From positions 62,001-126,000 of the forward strand of contig NW_026645849.1 in NCBI RefSeq assembly GCF_949987535.1: a stretch of DNA of 64,000 bases. The letters are read 5' to 3'. A program made the position numbers and the translations under genes. This DNA is from Balaenoptera acutorostrata (Eukaryota > Chordata > Mammalia > Artiodactyla > Balaenopteridae). Positions 36,365 through 50,360 of the stretch are shown here, piece after piece. The stretch's first letter is position 1. Each line of letters starts with the position of its first letter. The notes under the pieces were generated by a model. It did not search any database. It saw only the letters and a program-made list of their open reading frames with translations, and was not told where the DNA came from.

Positions 36365-38051
36365 GGGCATCATTGTCCACGTTTTGCCGCTTTTCATGTG
36401 CTTTCAAGGCGATTCGAATCTACCTCCTGAAATCTGTTTCCTGCAATTCTGCCTTGCTTTCAAAGCCTCTTCGTTGCCTTCCCTTAATATATTTGTGGAC
36501 GCGAGGTATCATTTAAAACTCTGCAGGTTTGTGAATTGCAGTGCCCCTGAGTTCCATTTTTCAACTCGCTTTTTTGGGAGCTGGCCGCAAAAGCGCAGGA
36601 TTGCTTCAGGCCCTCTTCTGGTTCTGGGGGGCAGGCTGAGCTTGTGCTTAATTCTTCTTCCTGATGGGAAAATAGAGTGACCTGTGCCTGTCCCAACACC
36701 TAGAGCTAGTCTCTCATTGGTTCCCCCTCTTCCCGTTCATCCTCAGGACAAATTGCAACCTGTACGGAACAGGAGGTTAAAGGTGCTGATTCTCCAAGGA
36801 GGGAGATGGCTAGTAAATCGGCTGGAATGGCGAACCCGAGCAAAGGAGATGAGAAATGAGGTGCGTTTTAGAAACCTTTCCCGATCACACGGTGTACCAT
36901 CTTCTGGGTTTCTCATGCCTGTTTTCGACGTAGGAAGATGGCCTTGAACCTGGAGATTTGGGACCCATGGGATGGGTACCATGCAGTATTACTTGAAAGG
37001 GTCTGCGTTGGCTCACCCAACCTCACCCAAACTCTCAGCCCCAAGAGTGTCCACCCTTATGTCTCAATCAGCTGTGGGTCTAGATATGGTCAATCCAGGT
37101 TGCATCACAGCCCCTGAACGAATTTTGTAAGAATTTCTCTCTCTTTCACTGTCTTTGTTTCACGGGTTTTGAAAAGTAATTTATTTTTATACTGGGGTTT
37201 AGCTGCTTTTCACGGCTGTGTTTATGCCACTTTACACCCCCTTGACTCACTTACAGAGAGATATCAATACATAGGTTTGAAGATTCTTACTAGTCAGATA
37301 TATTCTTGTGCGGTGAATAGGGGGTGTTGAGTCCAGTTCACTGAAAAAGGAATAGGTCTTGTCTCTTACATATTGGGTTTATGGAACGGTATCTGAGCTA
37401 ATTTGAAACCCTTGTTTTATGCATCACCCCACCTCACCTTGCCCGTTCAGCAGCCATAGTGTGTTTTCTAAACGTGTGACTCTGTTCTGTTTTGTAATTC
37501 AGTTCAAGTGTAGCGGTTTTTACATTCCCTCTCGAAGTGATATCTTATGATAAGTGTCTTTTTCTGTGTGACTTATTTCACTTAGAATCGTCGTACCTAA
37601 ATCCACTCATCGTGCTGCTACTAGCCTTATGACGTTGATTTCATGGCTGAGTGATATTCCATTGTACATGAGGACCCCAACTTCTTTATCCATTTTTCTC
37701 TTTCCTAGGATATTTAAGGTGTAATGAAGTGGGGGTTCTTGTCAACAGAGCAGCCCTAAACTTTGGGGTGCCTGTGTCTTGCTGATTTTTAGTTTTCCCA
37801 ATTTATACGCTCATGAGTGGAAGTGCCCTATGCTCTCCAAGCTGTGTTTTTTAGATGTTTCAGAACACACCGTACACGTCTCCAGAGTGGCTGTTGGCAA
37901 TTTACATCCCACCCATCAGCGTAGCAAGGCTCCCATTTCTCCATGGCCGGTCCTGCATTTCTGGTTTGGACACTTTTTTCCACATGGCCCTTTTGCCCGC
38001 TGGGAAGCGAGACTTCTTTGGAGCGCTGATTTGCCTTTCCAGGTGGCTTGG
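36293..38051 (+). repeat. Satellite unit 20 (1,759 bp)
   Basis: Palindrome G67A, gatggcc, cccaaactc, gccactttac, ctctcgaag, gaccccaac, cgctcatgag, cacgtctcc and ggtggctt. Same lineage as units 29 and 31. Confidence 0.9.
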
Positions 38052-39810
38052 TTGGCCAAAAAGGGCGTATGCGTTTTTTCCTGAATATATTCAGGAAAAA
38101 ACGCATACGCCCTTTTTGGCCAAGGGCATCATTGTCCACGTTTTGCCGCTTTTCATGTGCTTTCAAGGCGATTCGAATCTACCTCCTGAAATCTGTTTCC
38201 TGCAATTCTGCCTTGCTTTCAAAGCCTCTTCGTTGCCTTCCCTTAATATATTTGTGGACGCGAGGTATCATTTAAAACTCTGCAGGTTTGTGAATTGCAG
38301 TGCCCCTGAGTTCCATTTTTCAACTCGCTTTTTTGGGAGCTGGCCGCAAAAGCGCAGGATTGCTTCAGGCCCTCTTCTGGTTCTGGGGGGCAGGCTGAGC
38401 TTGTGCTTAATTCTTCTTCCTGATGGGAAAATAGAGTGACCTGTGCCTGTCCCAACACCTAGAGCTAGTCTCTCATTGGTTCCCCCTCTTCCCGTTCATC
38501 CTCAGGACAAATTGCAACCTGTACGGAACAGGAGGTTAAAGGTGCTGATTCTCCAAGGAGGGAGATGGCTAGTAAATCGGCTGGAATGGCGAACCCGAGC
38601 AAAGGAGATGAGAAATGAGGTGCGTTTTAAAAACCTTTCCCGATCACACCGTGTACCATCTTCTGGGTTTCTCATGCCTGTTTTCGACGTAGGAAGATGC
38701 CCTTGAACCTGGAGATTTGGGACCCATGGGATGGGTACCATGCAGTATTACTTGAAAGGGTCTGCGTTGGCTCACCCAACCTCACCCAACCTCTCAGCCC
38801 CAAGAGTGTCCACCCTTATGTCTCAATCAGCTGTGGGTCTAGATATGGTCAATCCAGGTTGCATCACAGCCCCTGAACGAATTTTGTAAGAATTTCTCTC
38901 TCTCTCACTGTCTTTGTTTCACGGGTTTTGAAAAGTAATTTATTTTTATACTGGGGTTTAGCTGCTTTTCACGGCTGTGTTTATGCCGCTTTACACCCCC
39001 TTGACTCACTTACAGAGAGATATCAATACATAGGTTTGAAGATTCTTACTAGTCAGATATATTCTTGTGCGGTGAATAGGGGGTGTTGAGTCCAGTTCAC
39101 TGAAAAAGGAATAGGTCTTGTCTCTTACATATTGGGTTTATGGAACGGTATCTGAGCTAAATTGAAACCCTTGTTTTATGCATCACCCCACCTCACCTTG
39201 CCCGTTCAGCAGCCATAGTGTGTTTTCTAAACGTGTGACTCTGTTCTGTTTTGTAATTCAGTTCAAGTGTAGCGGTTTTTACATTCCCTCTAGAAGTGAT
39301 ATCTTATGATAAGTGTCTTTTTCTGTGTGACTTATTTCACTTAGAATCGTCGTACCTAAATCCACTCATCGTGCTGCTACTAGCCTTATGACGTTGATTT
39401 CATGGCTGAGTGATATTCCATTGTACATGAGGACCACAACTTCTTTATCCATTTTTCTCTTTCCTAGGATATTTAAGGTGTAGTGAAGTGGGGGTTCTTG
39501 TCAACAGAGCAGCCCTAAACTTTGGGGTGCCTGTGTCTTGCTGATTTTTAGTTTTCCCAATTTATACGCCCATGAGTGGAAGTGCCCTATGCTCTCCAAG
39601 CTGTGTTTATTAGATGTTTCAGAACACACCGTACACTTCTCCAGAGTGGCTGTTGGCAATTTACATCCCACCCATCAGCGTAGCAAGGCTCCCATTTCTC
39701 CATGGCCGGTCCTGCATTTCTGGTTTGGACACTTTTTTCCGCATGGCCCTTTTGCCCGCTGGGAAGCGAGACTTCTTTGGAGCGCTGATTGGCCTTTCCA
39801 GGTTGCTTGG
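38052..39810 (+). repeat. Satellite unit 21 (1,759 bp)
   Basis: gttttaaaaacc and cacaccgtg as in units 28, 30 and 32, but cgacgtagg and ctctctctcactg instead of their downstream variants: a mosaic. Confidence 0.9.
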
Positions 39811-41569
39811 TTGGCCAAAAAGGGCGTATGCGTTTTTTCCTGAATATATTCAGGAAAAAACGCATACGCCCTTTTTGGCCAAGGGCATCATTGTCCACGT
39901 TTTGCCGCTTTTCATGTGCTTTCAAGGCGATTCGAATCTACCTCCTGAAATCTGTTTCCTGCAATTCTGCCTTGCTTTCAAAGCCTCTTCGTTGCCTTCC
40001 CTTAATATATTTGTGGACGAGAGGTATCATTTAAAACTCTGCAGGTTTGTGAATTGCAGTGCCCCTGAGCTCCATTTTTCAACTCGCTTTTTTGGGAGCT
40101 GGCCGCAAAAGCGCAGGATTGCTTCAGGCCCTCTTCTGGTTCTGGGGGGCAGGCTGAGCTTGTGCTTAATTCTTCTTCCTGATGAGAAAATAGAGTGACC
40201 TGTGCCTGTCCCAACACCTAGAGCTAGTCTCTCATTGGTTCCCCCTCTTCCCGTTCATCCTCAGGACAAATTGCAACCTGTACGGAACAGGAGGTTAAAG
40301 GTGCTGATTCTCCAAGGAGGGAGATGGCTAGTAAATCGGCTGGAATGGCGAACCCGAGCAAAGGAGATGAGAAATGATGTGCGTTTTAGAAACCTTTCCC
40401 GATCACACGGTGTACCATCTTCTGGGTTTCTCATGCCTGTTTTCGACGTAGGAAGATGCCCTTGAACCTGGAGATTTGGGACCCATGGGATGGGTACCAT
40501 GCAGTATTACTTGAAAGGGTCTGCGTTGGCTCACCCAACCTCACCGAACCTCTCAGCCCCAAGAGTGTCCACCCTTATGTCTCAATCAGCTGTGGGTCTA
40601 GATATGGTCAATCCAGGTTGCATCACAGCCCCTGAACGAATTTTGTAAGAATTTCTCTCTCTCTCACTGTCTTTGTTTCACGGGTTTTGAAAAGTAATTT
40701 ATTTTTATACTGGGGTTTAGCTGCTTTTCACGGCTGTGTTTATGCCGCTTTACACCCCCTTGACTCACTTACAGAGAGATATCAATACATAGGTTTGAAG
40801 ATTCTTACTAGTCAGATATATTCTTGTGCGGTGAATAGGGGGTGTTGAGTCCAGTTCACTGAAAAAGGAATAGGTCTTGTCTCTTACATATTGGGTTTAT
40901 GGAACGGTATCTGAGCTAAATTGAAACCCTTGTTTTATGCATCACCCCACCTCACCTTGCCCGTTCAGCAGCCATAGTGTGTTTTCTAAACGTGTGACTC
41001 TGTTCTGTTTTGTAATTCAGTTCAAGTGTAGCGGTTTTTACATTCCCTCTAGAAGTGATATCTTATGATAAGTGTCTTTTTCTGTGTGACTTATTTCACT
41101 TAGAATCGTCGTACCTAAATCCACTCATCGTGCTGCTACTAGCCTTATGACGTTGATTTCATGGCTGAGTGATATTCCATTGTACATGAGGACCACAACT
41201 TCTTTATCCATTTTTCTCTTTCCTAGGATATTTAAGGTGTAGTGAAGTGGGGGTTCTTGTCAACAGAGCAGCCCTAAACTTTGGGGTGCCTGTGTCTTGC
41301 TGATTTTTAGTTTTCCCAATTTATACGCCCATGAGTGGAAGTGCCCTATGCTCTCCAAGCTGTGTTTTTTAGATGTTTCAGAACACACCGTACACTTCTC
41401 CAGAGTGGCTGTTGGCAATTTACATCCCACCCATCAGCGTAGCAAGGCTCCCATTTCTCCATGGCCGGTCCTGCATTTCTGGTTTGGACACTTTTTTCCC
41501 CATGGCCCTTTTGCCCGCTGGGAAGCGAGACTTCTTTGGAGCGCTGATTGGCCTTTCCAGGTTGCTTGG
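39811..41569 (+). repeat. Satellite unit 22 (1,759 bp)
   Basis: gatgagaaaat (one G changed in the gatgggaaaat stretch), gaaatgatg and ctctctctcactg. Close to units 13 and 14. Confidence 0.9.
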
Positions 41570-43328
41570 TTGGCCAAAAAGGGCGTATGCGTTTTTTCCT
41601 GAATATATTCAGGAAAAAACGCATACGCCCTTTTTGGCCAAGGGCATCATTGTCCACGTTTTGCCGCTTTTCATGTGCTTTCAAGGCGATTCGAATCTAC
41701 CTCCTGAAATCTGTTTCCTGCCATTCTGCCTTGCTTTCAAAGCCTCTTCGTTGCCTTCCCTTAATATATTTGTGGACGAGAGGTATCATTTAAAACTCTG
41801 CAGGTTTGTGAATTGCAGTGCCCCTGAGCTCCATTTTTCAACTCGCTTTTTTGGGAGCTGGCCGCAAAAGCGCAGGATTGCTTCAGGCCCTCTTCTGGTT
41901 CTAGGGGGCAGGCTGAGCTTGTGCTTAATTCTTCTTCCTAATGGGAAAATAGAGTGACCTGTGCCTGTCCCAACACCTAGAGCTAGTCTCTCATTGGTTC
42001 CCCCTCTTCCCGTTCATCCTCAGGACAAATTGCAACCTGTACGGAACAGGAGGTTAAAGGTGCTGATTCTCCAAGGAGGGAGATGGCTAGTAAATCGGCT
42101 GGAATGGCGAACCCGAGCAAAGGAGATGAGAAATGAGGTGCGTTTTAGAAACCTTTCCCGATCACACGGTGTACCATCTTCTGGGTTTCTCATGCCTGTT
42201 TTCGACGTAGGAAGATGGCCTTGAACCTGGAGATTTGGGACCCATGGGATGGGTACCATGCAGTATTACTTGAAAGTGTCTGCGTTGGCTCACCCAACCT
42301 CACCGAACCTCTCAGCCCCAAGAGTGTCCACCCTTATGTCTCAATCAGCTGTGGGTCTAGATATGGTCAATCCAGGTTGCATCACAGCCCCTGAACGAAT
42401 TTTGTAAGAATTTCTCTCTCTTTCACTGTCTTTGTTTCACGGGTTTTGAAAAGTAATTTATTTTTATACTGGGGTTTAGCTGCTTTTCACGGCTGTGTTT
42501 ATGCCGCTTTACACCCCCTTGACTCACTTACAGAGAGATATCAATACATAGGTTTGAAGATTCTTACTAGTCAGATATATTCTTGTGCGGTGAATAGGGG
42601 GTGTTGAGTCCAGTTCACTGAAAAAGGAATAGGTCTTGTCTCTTACATATTGGGTTTATGGAACGGTATCTGAGCTAAATTGAAACCCTTGTTTTATGCA
42701 TCACCCCACCTCACCTTGCCCGTTCAGCAGCCATAGTGTGTTTTCTAAACGTGTGACTCTGTTCTGTTTTGTAATTCAGTTCAAGTGTAGCGGTTTTTAC
42801 ATTCCCTCTAGAAGTGATATCTTATGATAAGTGTCTTTTTCTGTGTGACTTATTTCACTTAGAATCGTCGTACCTAAATCCACTCATCGTGCTGCTACTA
42901 GCCTTATGACGTTGATTTCATGGCTGAGTGATATTCCATTGTACATGAGGACCACAACTTCATTATCCATTTTTCTCTTTCCTAGGATATTTAAGGTGTA
43001 ATGAAGTGGGGGTTCTTGTCAACAGAGCAGCCCTAAACTTTGGGGTGCCTGTGTCTTGCTGATTTTTAGTTTTCCCAATTTATACGCCCATGAGTGGAAG
43101 TGCCCTATGCTCTCCAAGCTGTGTTTTTTAGATGTTTCAGAACACACCGTACACTTCTCCAGAGTGGCTGTTGGCAATTTACATCCCACCCATCAGCGTA
43201 GCAAGGCTCCCATTTCTCCATGGCCGGTCCTGCATTTCTGGTTTGGACACTTTTTTCCCCATGGCCCTTTTGCCCTCTGGGAAGCGAGACTTCTTTGGAG
43301 CGCTGATTTGCCTTTCCAGGTTGCTTGG
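41570..43328 (+). repeat. Satellite unit 23 (1,759 bp)
   Basis: tgccattctg, ttctaggggg, cctaatggg, gatggcc, gaaagtgtc and acttcattatcc. Ends with gccctctggg and gatttgcc. Confidence 0.9.
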
Positions 43329-45087
43329 TTGGCCAAAAAGGGCGTATGCGTTTTTTCCTGAATATATTCAGGAAAAAACGCATACGCCCTTTTTGGCCAA
43401 GGGCATCATTGTCCACGTTTTGCCGCTTTTCATGTGCTTTCAAGGCGATTCGAATCTACCTCCTGAAATCTGTTTCCTGCAATTCTGCCTTGCTTTCAAA
43501 GCCTCTTCGTTGCCTTCCCTTAATATATTTGTGGACGCGAGGTATCATTTAAAACTCTGCAGGTTTGTGAATTGCAGTGCCCCTGAGTTCCATTTTTCAA
43601 CTCGCTTTTTTGGGAGCTGGCCGCAAAAGCGCAGGATTGCTTCAGGCCCTCTTCTGGTTCTGGGGGGCAGGCTGAGCTTGTGCTTAATTCTTCTTCCTGA
43701 TGGGAAAATAGAGTGACCTGTGCCTGTCCCAACACCTAGAGCTAGTCTCTCATTGGTTCCCCCTCTTCCCGTTCATCCTCAGGACAAATTGCAACCTCTA
43801 CGGAACAGGAGGTTAAAGGTGCTGATTCTCCAAGGAGGGAGATGGCTAGTAAATCGGCTGGAATGGCGAACCCGAGCAAAGGAGATGAGAAATGAGGTGT
43901 GTTTTAGAAACCTTTCCCGATCACACGGTGTACCATCTTCTGGGTTTCTCATGCCTGTTTTCGACGTAGGAAGATGGCCTTGAACCTGGAGATTTGGGAC
44001 CCATGGGATGGGTACCATGCAGTATTACTTGAAAGGGTCTGCGTTGGCTCACCCAACCTCACCCAACCTCTCAGCCCCAAGAGTGTCCACCCTTATGTCT
44101 CAATCAGCTGTGGGTCTAGATATGGTCAATCCAGGTTGCATCACAGCCCCTGAACGAATTTTGTAAGAATTTCTCTCTCTTTCACTGTCTTTGTTTCACG
44201 GGTTTTGAAAAGTAATTTATTTTTATACTGGGGTTTAGCTGCTTTTCACGGCTGTGTTTATGCCGCTTTACACCCCCTTGACTCACTTACAGAGAGATAT
44301 CAATACATAGGTTTGAAGATTCTTACTAGTCAGATATATTCTTGTGCGGTGAATAGGGGGTGTTGAGTCCAGTTCACTGAAAAAGGAATAGGTCTTGTCT
44401 CTTACATATTGGGTTTATGGAACGGTATCTGAGCTAAATTGAAACCCTTGTTTTATGCATCACCCCACCTCACCTTGCCCGTTCAGCAGCCATAGTGTGT
44501 TTTCTAAACGTGTGACTCTGTTCTGTTTTGTAATTCAGTTCAAGTGTAGCGGTTTTTACATTCCCTCTAGAAGTGATATCTTATGATAAGTGTCTTTTTC
44601 TGTGTGACTTATTTCACTTAGAATCGTCGTACCTAAATCCACTCATCGTGCTGCTACTAGCCTTATGACGTTGATTTCATGGCTGAGTGATATTCCATTG
44701 TACATGAGGACCACAACTTCTTTATCCATTTTTCTCTTTCCTAGGATATTTAAGGTGTAGTGAAGTGGGGGTTCTTGTCAACAGAGCAGCCCTAAACTTT
44801 GGGGTGCCTGTGTCTTGCTGATTTTTAGTTTTCCCAATTTATACGCCCATGAGTGGAAGTGCCCTATGCTCTCCAAGCTGTGTTTATTAGATGTTTCAGA
44901 ACACACCGTACACTTCTCCAGAGTGGCTGTTGGCAATTTACATCCCACCCATCAGCGTAGCAAGGCTCCCATTTCTCCATGGCCGGTCCTGCATTTCTGG
45001 TTTGGACACTTTTTTCCCCATGGCCCTTTTGCCCGCTGGGAAGCGAGACTTCTTTGGAGCGCTGATTTGCCTTTCCAGGTTGCTTGG
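43329..45087 (+). repeat. Satellite unit 24 (1,759 bp)
   Basis: gagttcc, acctctacgg, gaggtgtgtttt and gatggcc. First half of dimer I copy 1. Confidence 0.9.
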
Positions 45088-46844
45088 TTGGCCAAAAAGG
45101 GCGTATGCGTTTTTTCCTGAATATATTCAGGAAAAAACGCATACGCCCTTTTTGGCCAAGGGCATCATTGTCCACGTTTTGCCGCTTTTCATGTGCTTTC
45201 AAGGCGATTCGAATCTACCTCCTGAAATCTGTTTCCTGCAATTCTGCCTTGCTTTCAAAGCCTCTTCGTTGCCTTCCCTTAATATATTTGTGGACGCGAG
45301 GTATCATTTAAAACTCTGCAGGTTTGTGAATTGCAGTGCCCCTGAGTTCCATTTTTCAACTCGCTTTTTTGGGAGCTGGCCGCAAAAGCGCAGGATTGCT
45401 TCAGGCCCTCTTCTGGTTCTGGGGTCAGGCTGAGCTTGTGCTTAATTCTTCTTCCTGATGGGAAAATAGAGTGACCTGTGCCTGTCCCAACACCTAGAGC
45501 TAGTCTCTCATTGGTTCCCCCTCTTCCCGTTCATCCTCAGGACAAATTGCAACCTGTACGGAACAGGAGGTTAAAGGTGCTGATTCTCCAAGGAGGGAGA
45601 TGGCTAGTAAATCGGCTGGAATGGCGAACCCGAGCAAAGGAGATGAGAAATGAGGTGCGTTTTAGAAACCTTTCCCGATCACACGGTGTACCATCTTCTG
45701 GGTTTCTCATGCCTGTTTTCGACGTAGGAAGATGGCCTTGAACCTGGAGATTTGGGACCCATGGGATGGGTACCATGCAGTATTACTTGAAAGGGTCTGC
45801 GTTGGCTCACCCAACCTCACCAACCTCTCAGCCCCAAGAGTGTCCACCCTTATGTCTCAATCAGCTGTGGGTCTAGATATGGTCAATCCAGGTTGCATCA
45901 CAGCCCCTGAACGAATTTTGTAAGAATTTCTCTCTCTTTCACTGTCTTTGTTTCACGGGTTTTGAAAAGTAATTTATTTTTATAATGGGGTTTAGCTTGT
46001 TTTCACGGCTGTGTTTATGCCGCTTTACACCCCCTTGACTCACTTACAGAGAGATATCAATACATAGGTTTGAAGATTCTTACTAGTCAGATATATTCTT
46101 GTGCGGTGAATAGGGGGTGTTGAGTCCAGTTCACTGAAAAAGGAATAGGTCTTGTCTCTTACATATTGGGTTTATGGAACGGTATCTGAGCTAATTTGAA
46201 ACCCTTGTTTTATGCATCACCCCACCTCACCTTGCCCGTTCAGCAGCCATAGTGTGTTTTCTAAACGTGTGACTCTGTTCTGTTTTGTAATTCAGTTCAA
46301 GTGTAGCGGTTTTTACATTCCCTCTAGAAGTGATATCTTATGATAAGTGTCTTTTTCTGTGTGACTTATTTCACTTAGAATCGTCGTACCTAAATCCACT
46401 CATCGTGCTGCTACTAGCCTTATGACGTTGATTTCATGGCTGAGTGATATTCCATTGTACATGAGGACCACAACTTCTTTATCCATTTTTCTCTTTCCTA
46501 GGATATTTAAGGTGTAGTGAAGTGGGGGTTCTTGTCAACAGAGCAGCCCTAAACTTTGGGGTGCCTGTGTCTTGCTGATTTTTAGTTTTCCCAATTTATA
46601 CGCCCATGAGTGGAAGTGCCCTATGCTCTCCAAGCTGTGTTTTTTAGATGTTTCAGAACACACCGTACACTTCTCCAGAGTGGCTGTTGGCAATTTACAT
46701 CCCACCCATCAGCGTAGCAAGGCTCCCATTTCTCCATGGCCGGTCCTGCATTTCTGGTTTGGACACTTTTTTCCGCATGGCCCTTTTGCCCGCTGGGAAG
46801 CGAGACTTCTTTGGAGCGCTGATTGGCCTTTCCAGGTGGCTTGG
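45088..46844 (+). repeat. Satellite unit 25 (1,757 bp)
   Basis: ggggtcagg, ctcaccaacc and agcttgttttc. Ends with cgcatggcc and ggtggctt. Confidence 0.9.
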
Positions 46845-48603
46845 TTGGCCAAAAAGGGCGTATGCGTTTTTTCCTGAATATATTCAGGAAAAAACGCATA
46901 CGCCCTTTTTGGCCAAGGGCATCATTGTCCACGTTTTGCCGCTTTTCATGTGCTTTCAAGGCGATTCGAATCTACCTCCTGAAATCTGTTTCCTGCAATT
47001 CTGCCTTGCTTTCAAAGCCTCTTCGTTGCCTTCCCTTAATATATTTGTGGACGCGAGGTATCATTTAAAACTCTGCAGGTTTGTGAATTGCAGTGCCCCT
47101 GAGTTCCATTTTTCAACTCGCTTTTTTGGGAGCTGGCCGCAAAAGCGCAGGATTGCTTCAGGCCCTCTTCTGGTTCTGGGGGGCAGGCTGAGCTTGTGCT
47201 TAATTCTTCTTCCTGATGGGAAAATAGAGTGACCTGTGCCTGTCCCAACACCTAGAGCTAGTCTCTCATTGGTTCCCCCTCTTCCCGTTCATCCTCAGGA
47301 CAAATTGCAACCTCTACGGAACAGGAGGTTAAAGGTGCTGATTCTCCAAGGAGGGAGATGGCTAGTAAATCGGCTGGAATGGCGAACCCGAGCAAAGGAG
47401 ATGAGAAATGAGGTGTGTTTTAGAAACCTTTCCCGATCACACGGTGTACCATCTTCTGGGTTTCTCATGCCTGTTTTCGACGTAGGAAGATGGCCTTGAA
47501 CCTGGAGATTTGGGACCCATGGGATGGGTACCATGCAGTATTACTTGAAAGGGTCTGCGTTGGCTCACCCAACCTCACCCAACCTCTCAGCCCCAAGAGT
47601 GTCCACCCTTATGTCTCAATCAGCTGTGGGTCTAGATATGGTCAATCCAGGTTGCATCACAGCCCCTGAACGAATTTTGTAAGAATTTCTCTCTCTTTCA
47701 CTGTCTTTGTTTCACGGGTTTTGAAAAGTAATTTATTTTTATACTGGGGTTTAGCTGCTTTTCACGGCTGTGTTTATGCCGCTTTACACCCCCTTGACTC
47801 ACTTACAGAGAGATATCAATACATAGGTTTGAAGATTCTTACTAGTCAGATATATTCTTGTGCGGTGAATAGGGGGTGTTGAGTCCAGTTCACTGAAAAA
47901 GGAATAGGTCTTGTCTCTTACATATTGGGTTTATGGAACGGTATCTGAGCTAAATTGAAACCCTTGTTTTATGCATCACCCCACCTCACCTTGCCCGTTC
48001 AGCAGCCATAGTGTGTTTTCTAAACGTGTGACTCTGTTCTGTTTTGTAATTCAGTTCAAGTGTAGCGGTTTTTACATTCCCTCTAGAAGTGATATCTTAT
48101 GATAAGTGTCTTTTTCTGTGTGACTTATTTCACTTAGAATCGTCGTACCTAAATCCACTCATCGTGCTGCTACTAGCCTTATGACGTTGATTTCATGGCT
48201 GAGTGATATTCCATTGTACATGAGGACCACAACTTCTTTATCCATTTTTCTCTTTCCTAGGATATTTAAGGTGTAGTGAAGTGGGGGTTCTTGTCAACAG
48301 AGCAGCCCTAAACTTTGGGGTGCCTGTGTCTTGCTGATTTTTAGTTTTCCCAATTTATACGCCCATGAGTGGAAGTGCCCTATGCTCTCCAAGCTGTGTT
48401 TATTAGATGTTTCAGAACACACCGTACACTTCTCCAGAGTGGCTGTTGGCAATTTACATCCCACCCATCAGCGTAGCAAGGCTCCCATTTCTCCATGGCC
48501 GGTCCTGCATTTCTGGTTTGGACACTTTTTTCCCCATGGCCCTTTTGCCCGCTGGGAAGCGAGACTTCTTTGGAGCGCTGATTTGCCTTTCCAGGTTGCT
48601 TGG
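46845..48603 (+). repeat. Satellite unit 26 (1,759 bp)
   Basis: Matches unit 24 in all diagnostics within the unit. Confidence 0.9.
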
Positions 48604-50360
48604 TTGGCCAAAAAGGGCGTATGCGTTTTTTCCTGAATATATTCAGGAAAAAACGCATACGCCCTTTTTGGCCAAGGGCATCATTGTCCACGTTTTGCCG
48701 CTTTTCATGTGCTTTCAAGGCGATTCGAATCTACCTCCTGAAATCTGTTTCCTGCAATTCTGCCTTGCTTTCAAAGCCTCTTCGTTGCCTTCCCTTAATA
48801 TATTTGTGGACGCGAGGTATCATTTAAAACTCTGCAGGTTTGTGAATTGCAGTGCCCCTGAGTTCCATTTTTCAACTCGCTTTTTTGGGAGCTGGCCGCA
48901 AAAGCGCAGGATTGCTTCAGGCCCTCTTCTGGTTCTGGGGTCAGGCTGAGCTTGTGCTTAATTCTTCTTCCTGATGGGAAAATAGAGTGACCTGTGCCTG
49001 TCCCAACACCTAGAGCTAGTCTCTCATTGGTTCCCCCTCTTCCCGTTCATCCTCAGGACAAATTGCAACCTGTACGGAACAGGAGGTTAAAGGTGCTGAT
49101 TCTCCAAGGAGGGAGATGGCTAGTAAATCGGCTGGAATGGCGAACCCGAGCAAAGGAGATGAGAAATGAGGTGCGTTTTAGAAACCTTTCCCGATCACAC
49201 GGTGTACCATCTTCTGGGTTTCTCATGCCTGTTTTCGACGTAGGAAGATGGCCTTGAACCTGGAGATTTGGGACCCATGGGATGGGTACCATGCAGTATT
49301 ACTTGAAAGGGTCTGCGTTGGCTCACCCAACCTCACCAACCTCTCAGCCCCAAGAGTGTCCACCCTTATGTCTCAATCAGCTGTGAGTCTAGATATGGTC
49401 AATCCAGGTTGCATCACAGCCCCTGAACGAATTTTGTAAGAATTTCTCTCTCTTTCACTGTCTTTGTTTCACGGGTTTTGAAAAGTAATTTATTTTTATA
49501 ATGGGGTTTAGCTTGTTTTCACGGCTGTGTTTATGCCGCTTTACACCCCCTTGACTCACTTACAGAGAGATATCAATACATAGGTTTGAAGATTCTTACT
49601 AGTCAGATATATTCTTGTGCGGTGAATAGGGGGTGTTGAGTCCAGTTCACTGAAAAAGGAATAGGTCTTGTCTCTTACATATTGGGTTTATGGAACGGTA
49701 TCTGAGCTAATTTGAAACCCTTGTTTTATGCATCACCCCACCTCACCTTGCCCGTTCAGCAGCCATAGTGTGTTTTCTAAACGTGTGACTCTGTTCTGTT
49801 TTGTAATTCAGTTCAAGTGTAGCGGTTTTTACATTCCCTCTAGAAGTGATATCTTATGATAAGTGTCTTTTTCTGTGTGACTTATTTCACTTAGAATCGT
49901 CGTACCTAAATCCACTCATCGTGCTGCTACTAGCCTTATGACGTTGATTTCATGGCTGAGTGATATTCCATTGTACATGAGGACCACAACTTCTTTATCC
50001 ATTTTTCTCTTTCCTAGGATATTTAAGGTGTAGTGAAGTGGGGGTTCTTGTCAACAGAGCAGCCCTAAACTTTGGGGTGCCTGTGTCTTGCTGATTTTTA
50101 GTTTTCCCAATTTATACGCCCATGAGTGGAAGTGCCCTATGCTCTCCAAGCTGTGTTTTTTAGATGTTTCAGAACACACCGTACACTTCTCCAGAGTGGC
50201 TGTTGGCAATTTACATCCCACCCATCAGCGTAGCAAGGCTCCCATTTCTCCATGGCCGGTCCTGCATTTCTGGTTTGGACACTTTTTTCCGCATGGCCCT
50301 TTTGCCCGCTGGGAAGCGAGACTTCTTTGGAGCGCTGATTGGCCTTTCCAGGTGGCTTGG
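48604..50360 (+). repeat. Satellite unit 27 (1,757 bp)
   Basis: Matches unit 25 except ctgtgagtct. Confidence 0.9.

Larger units (their letters stand above)
43329..46844 (+). repeat. Dimeric higher-order repeat I, copy 1 (3,516 bp)
   Basis: The first unit has acctctacgg and gaggtgtgtttt. The second is 1,757 bp and has two one-base losses (ggggtcagg and ctcaccaacc) and agcttgttttc. The same ordered pair recurs 3,516 bases later. The second unit also resembles the isolated 1,757-bp unit at 34536. Confidence 0.88.
46845..50360 (+). repeat. Dimeric higher-order repeat I, copy 2 (3,516 bp)
   Basis: Nearly identical to the preceding dimer. The one clear difference I noticed is ctgtgagtct near 49385 against ctgtgggtct in copy 1. 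Confidence 0.88.
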
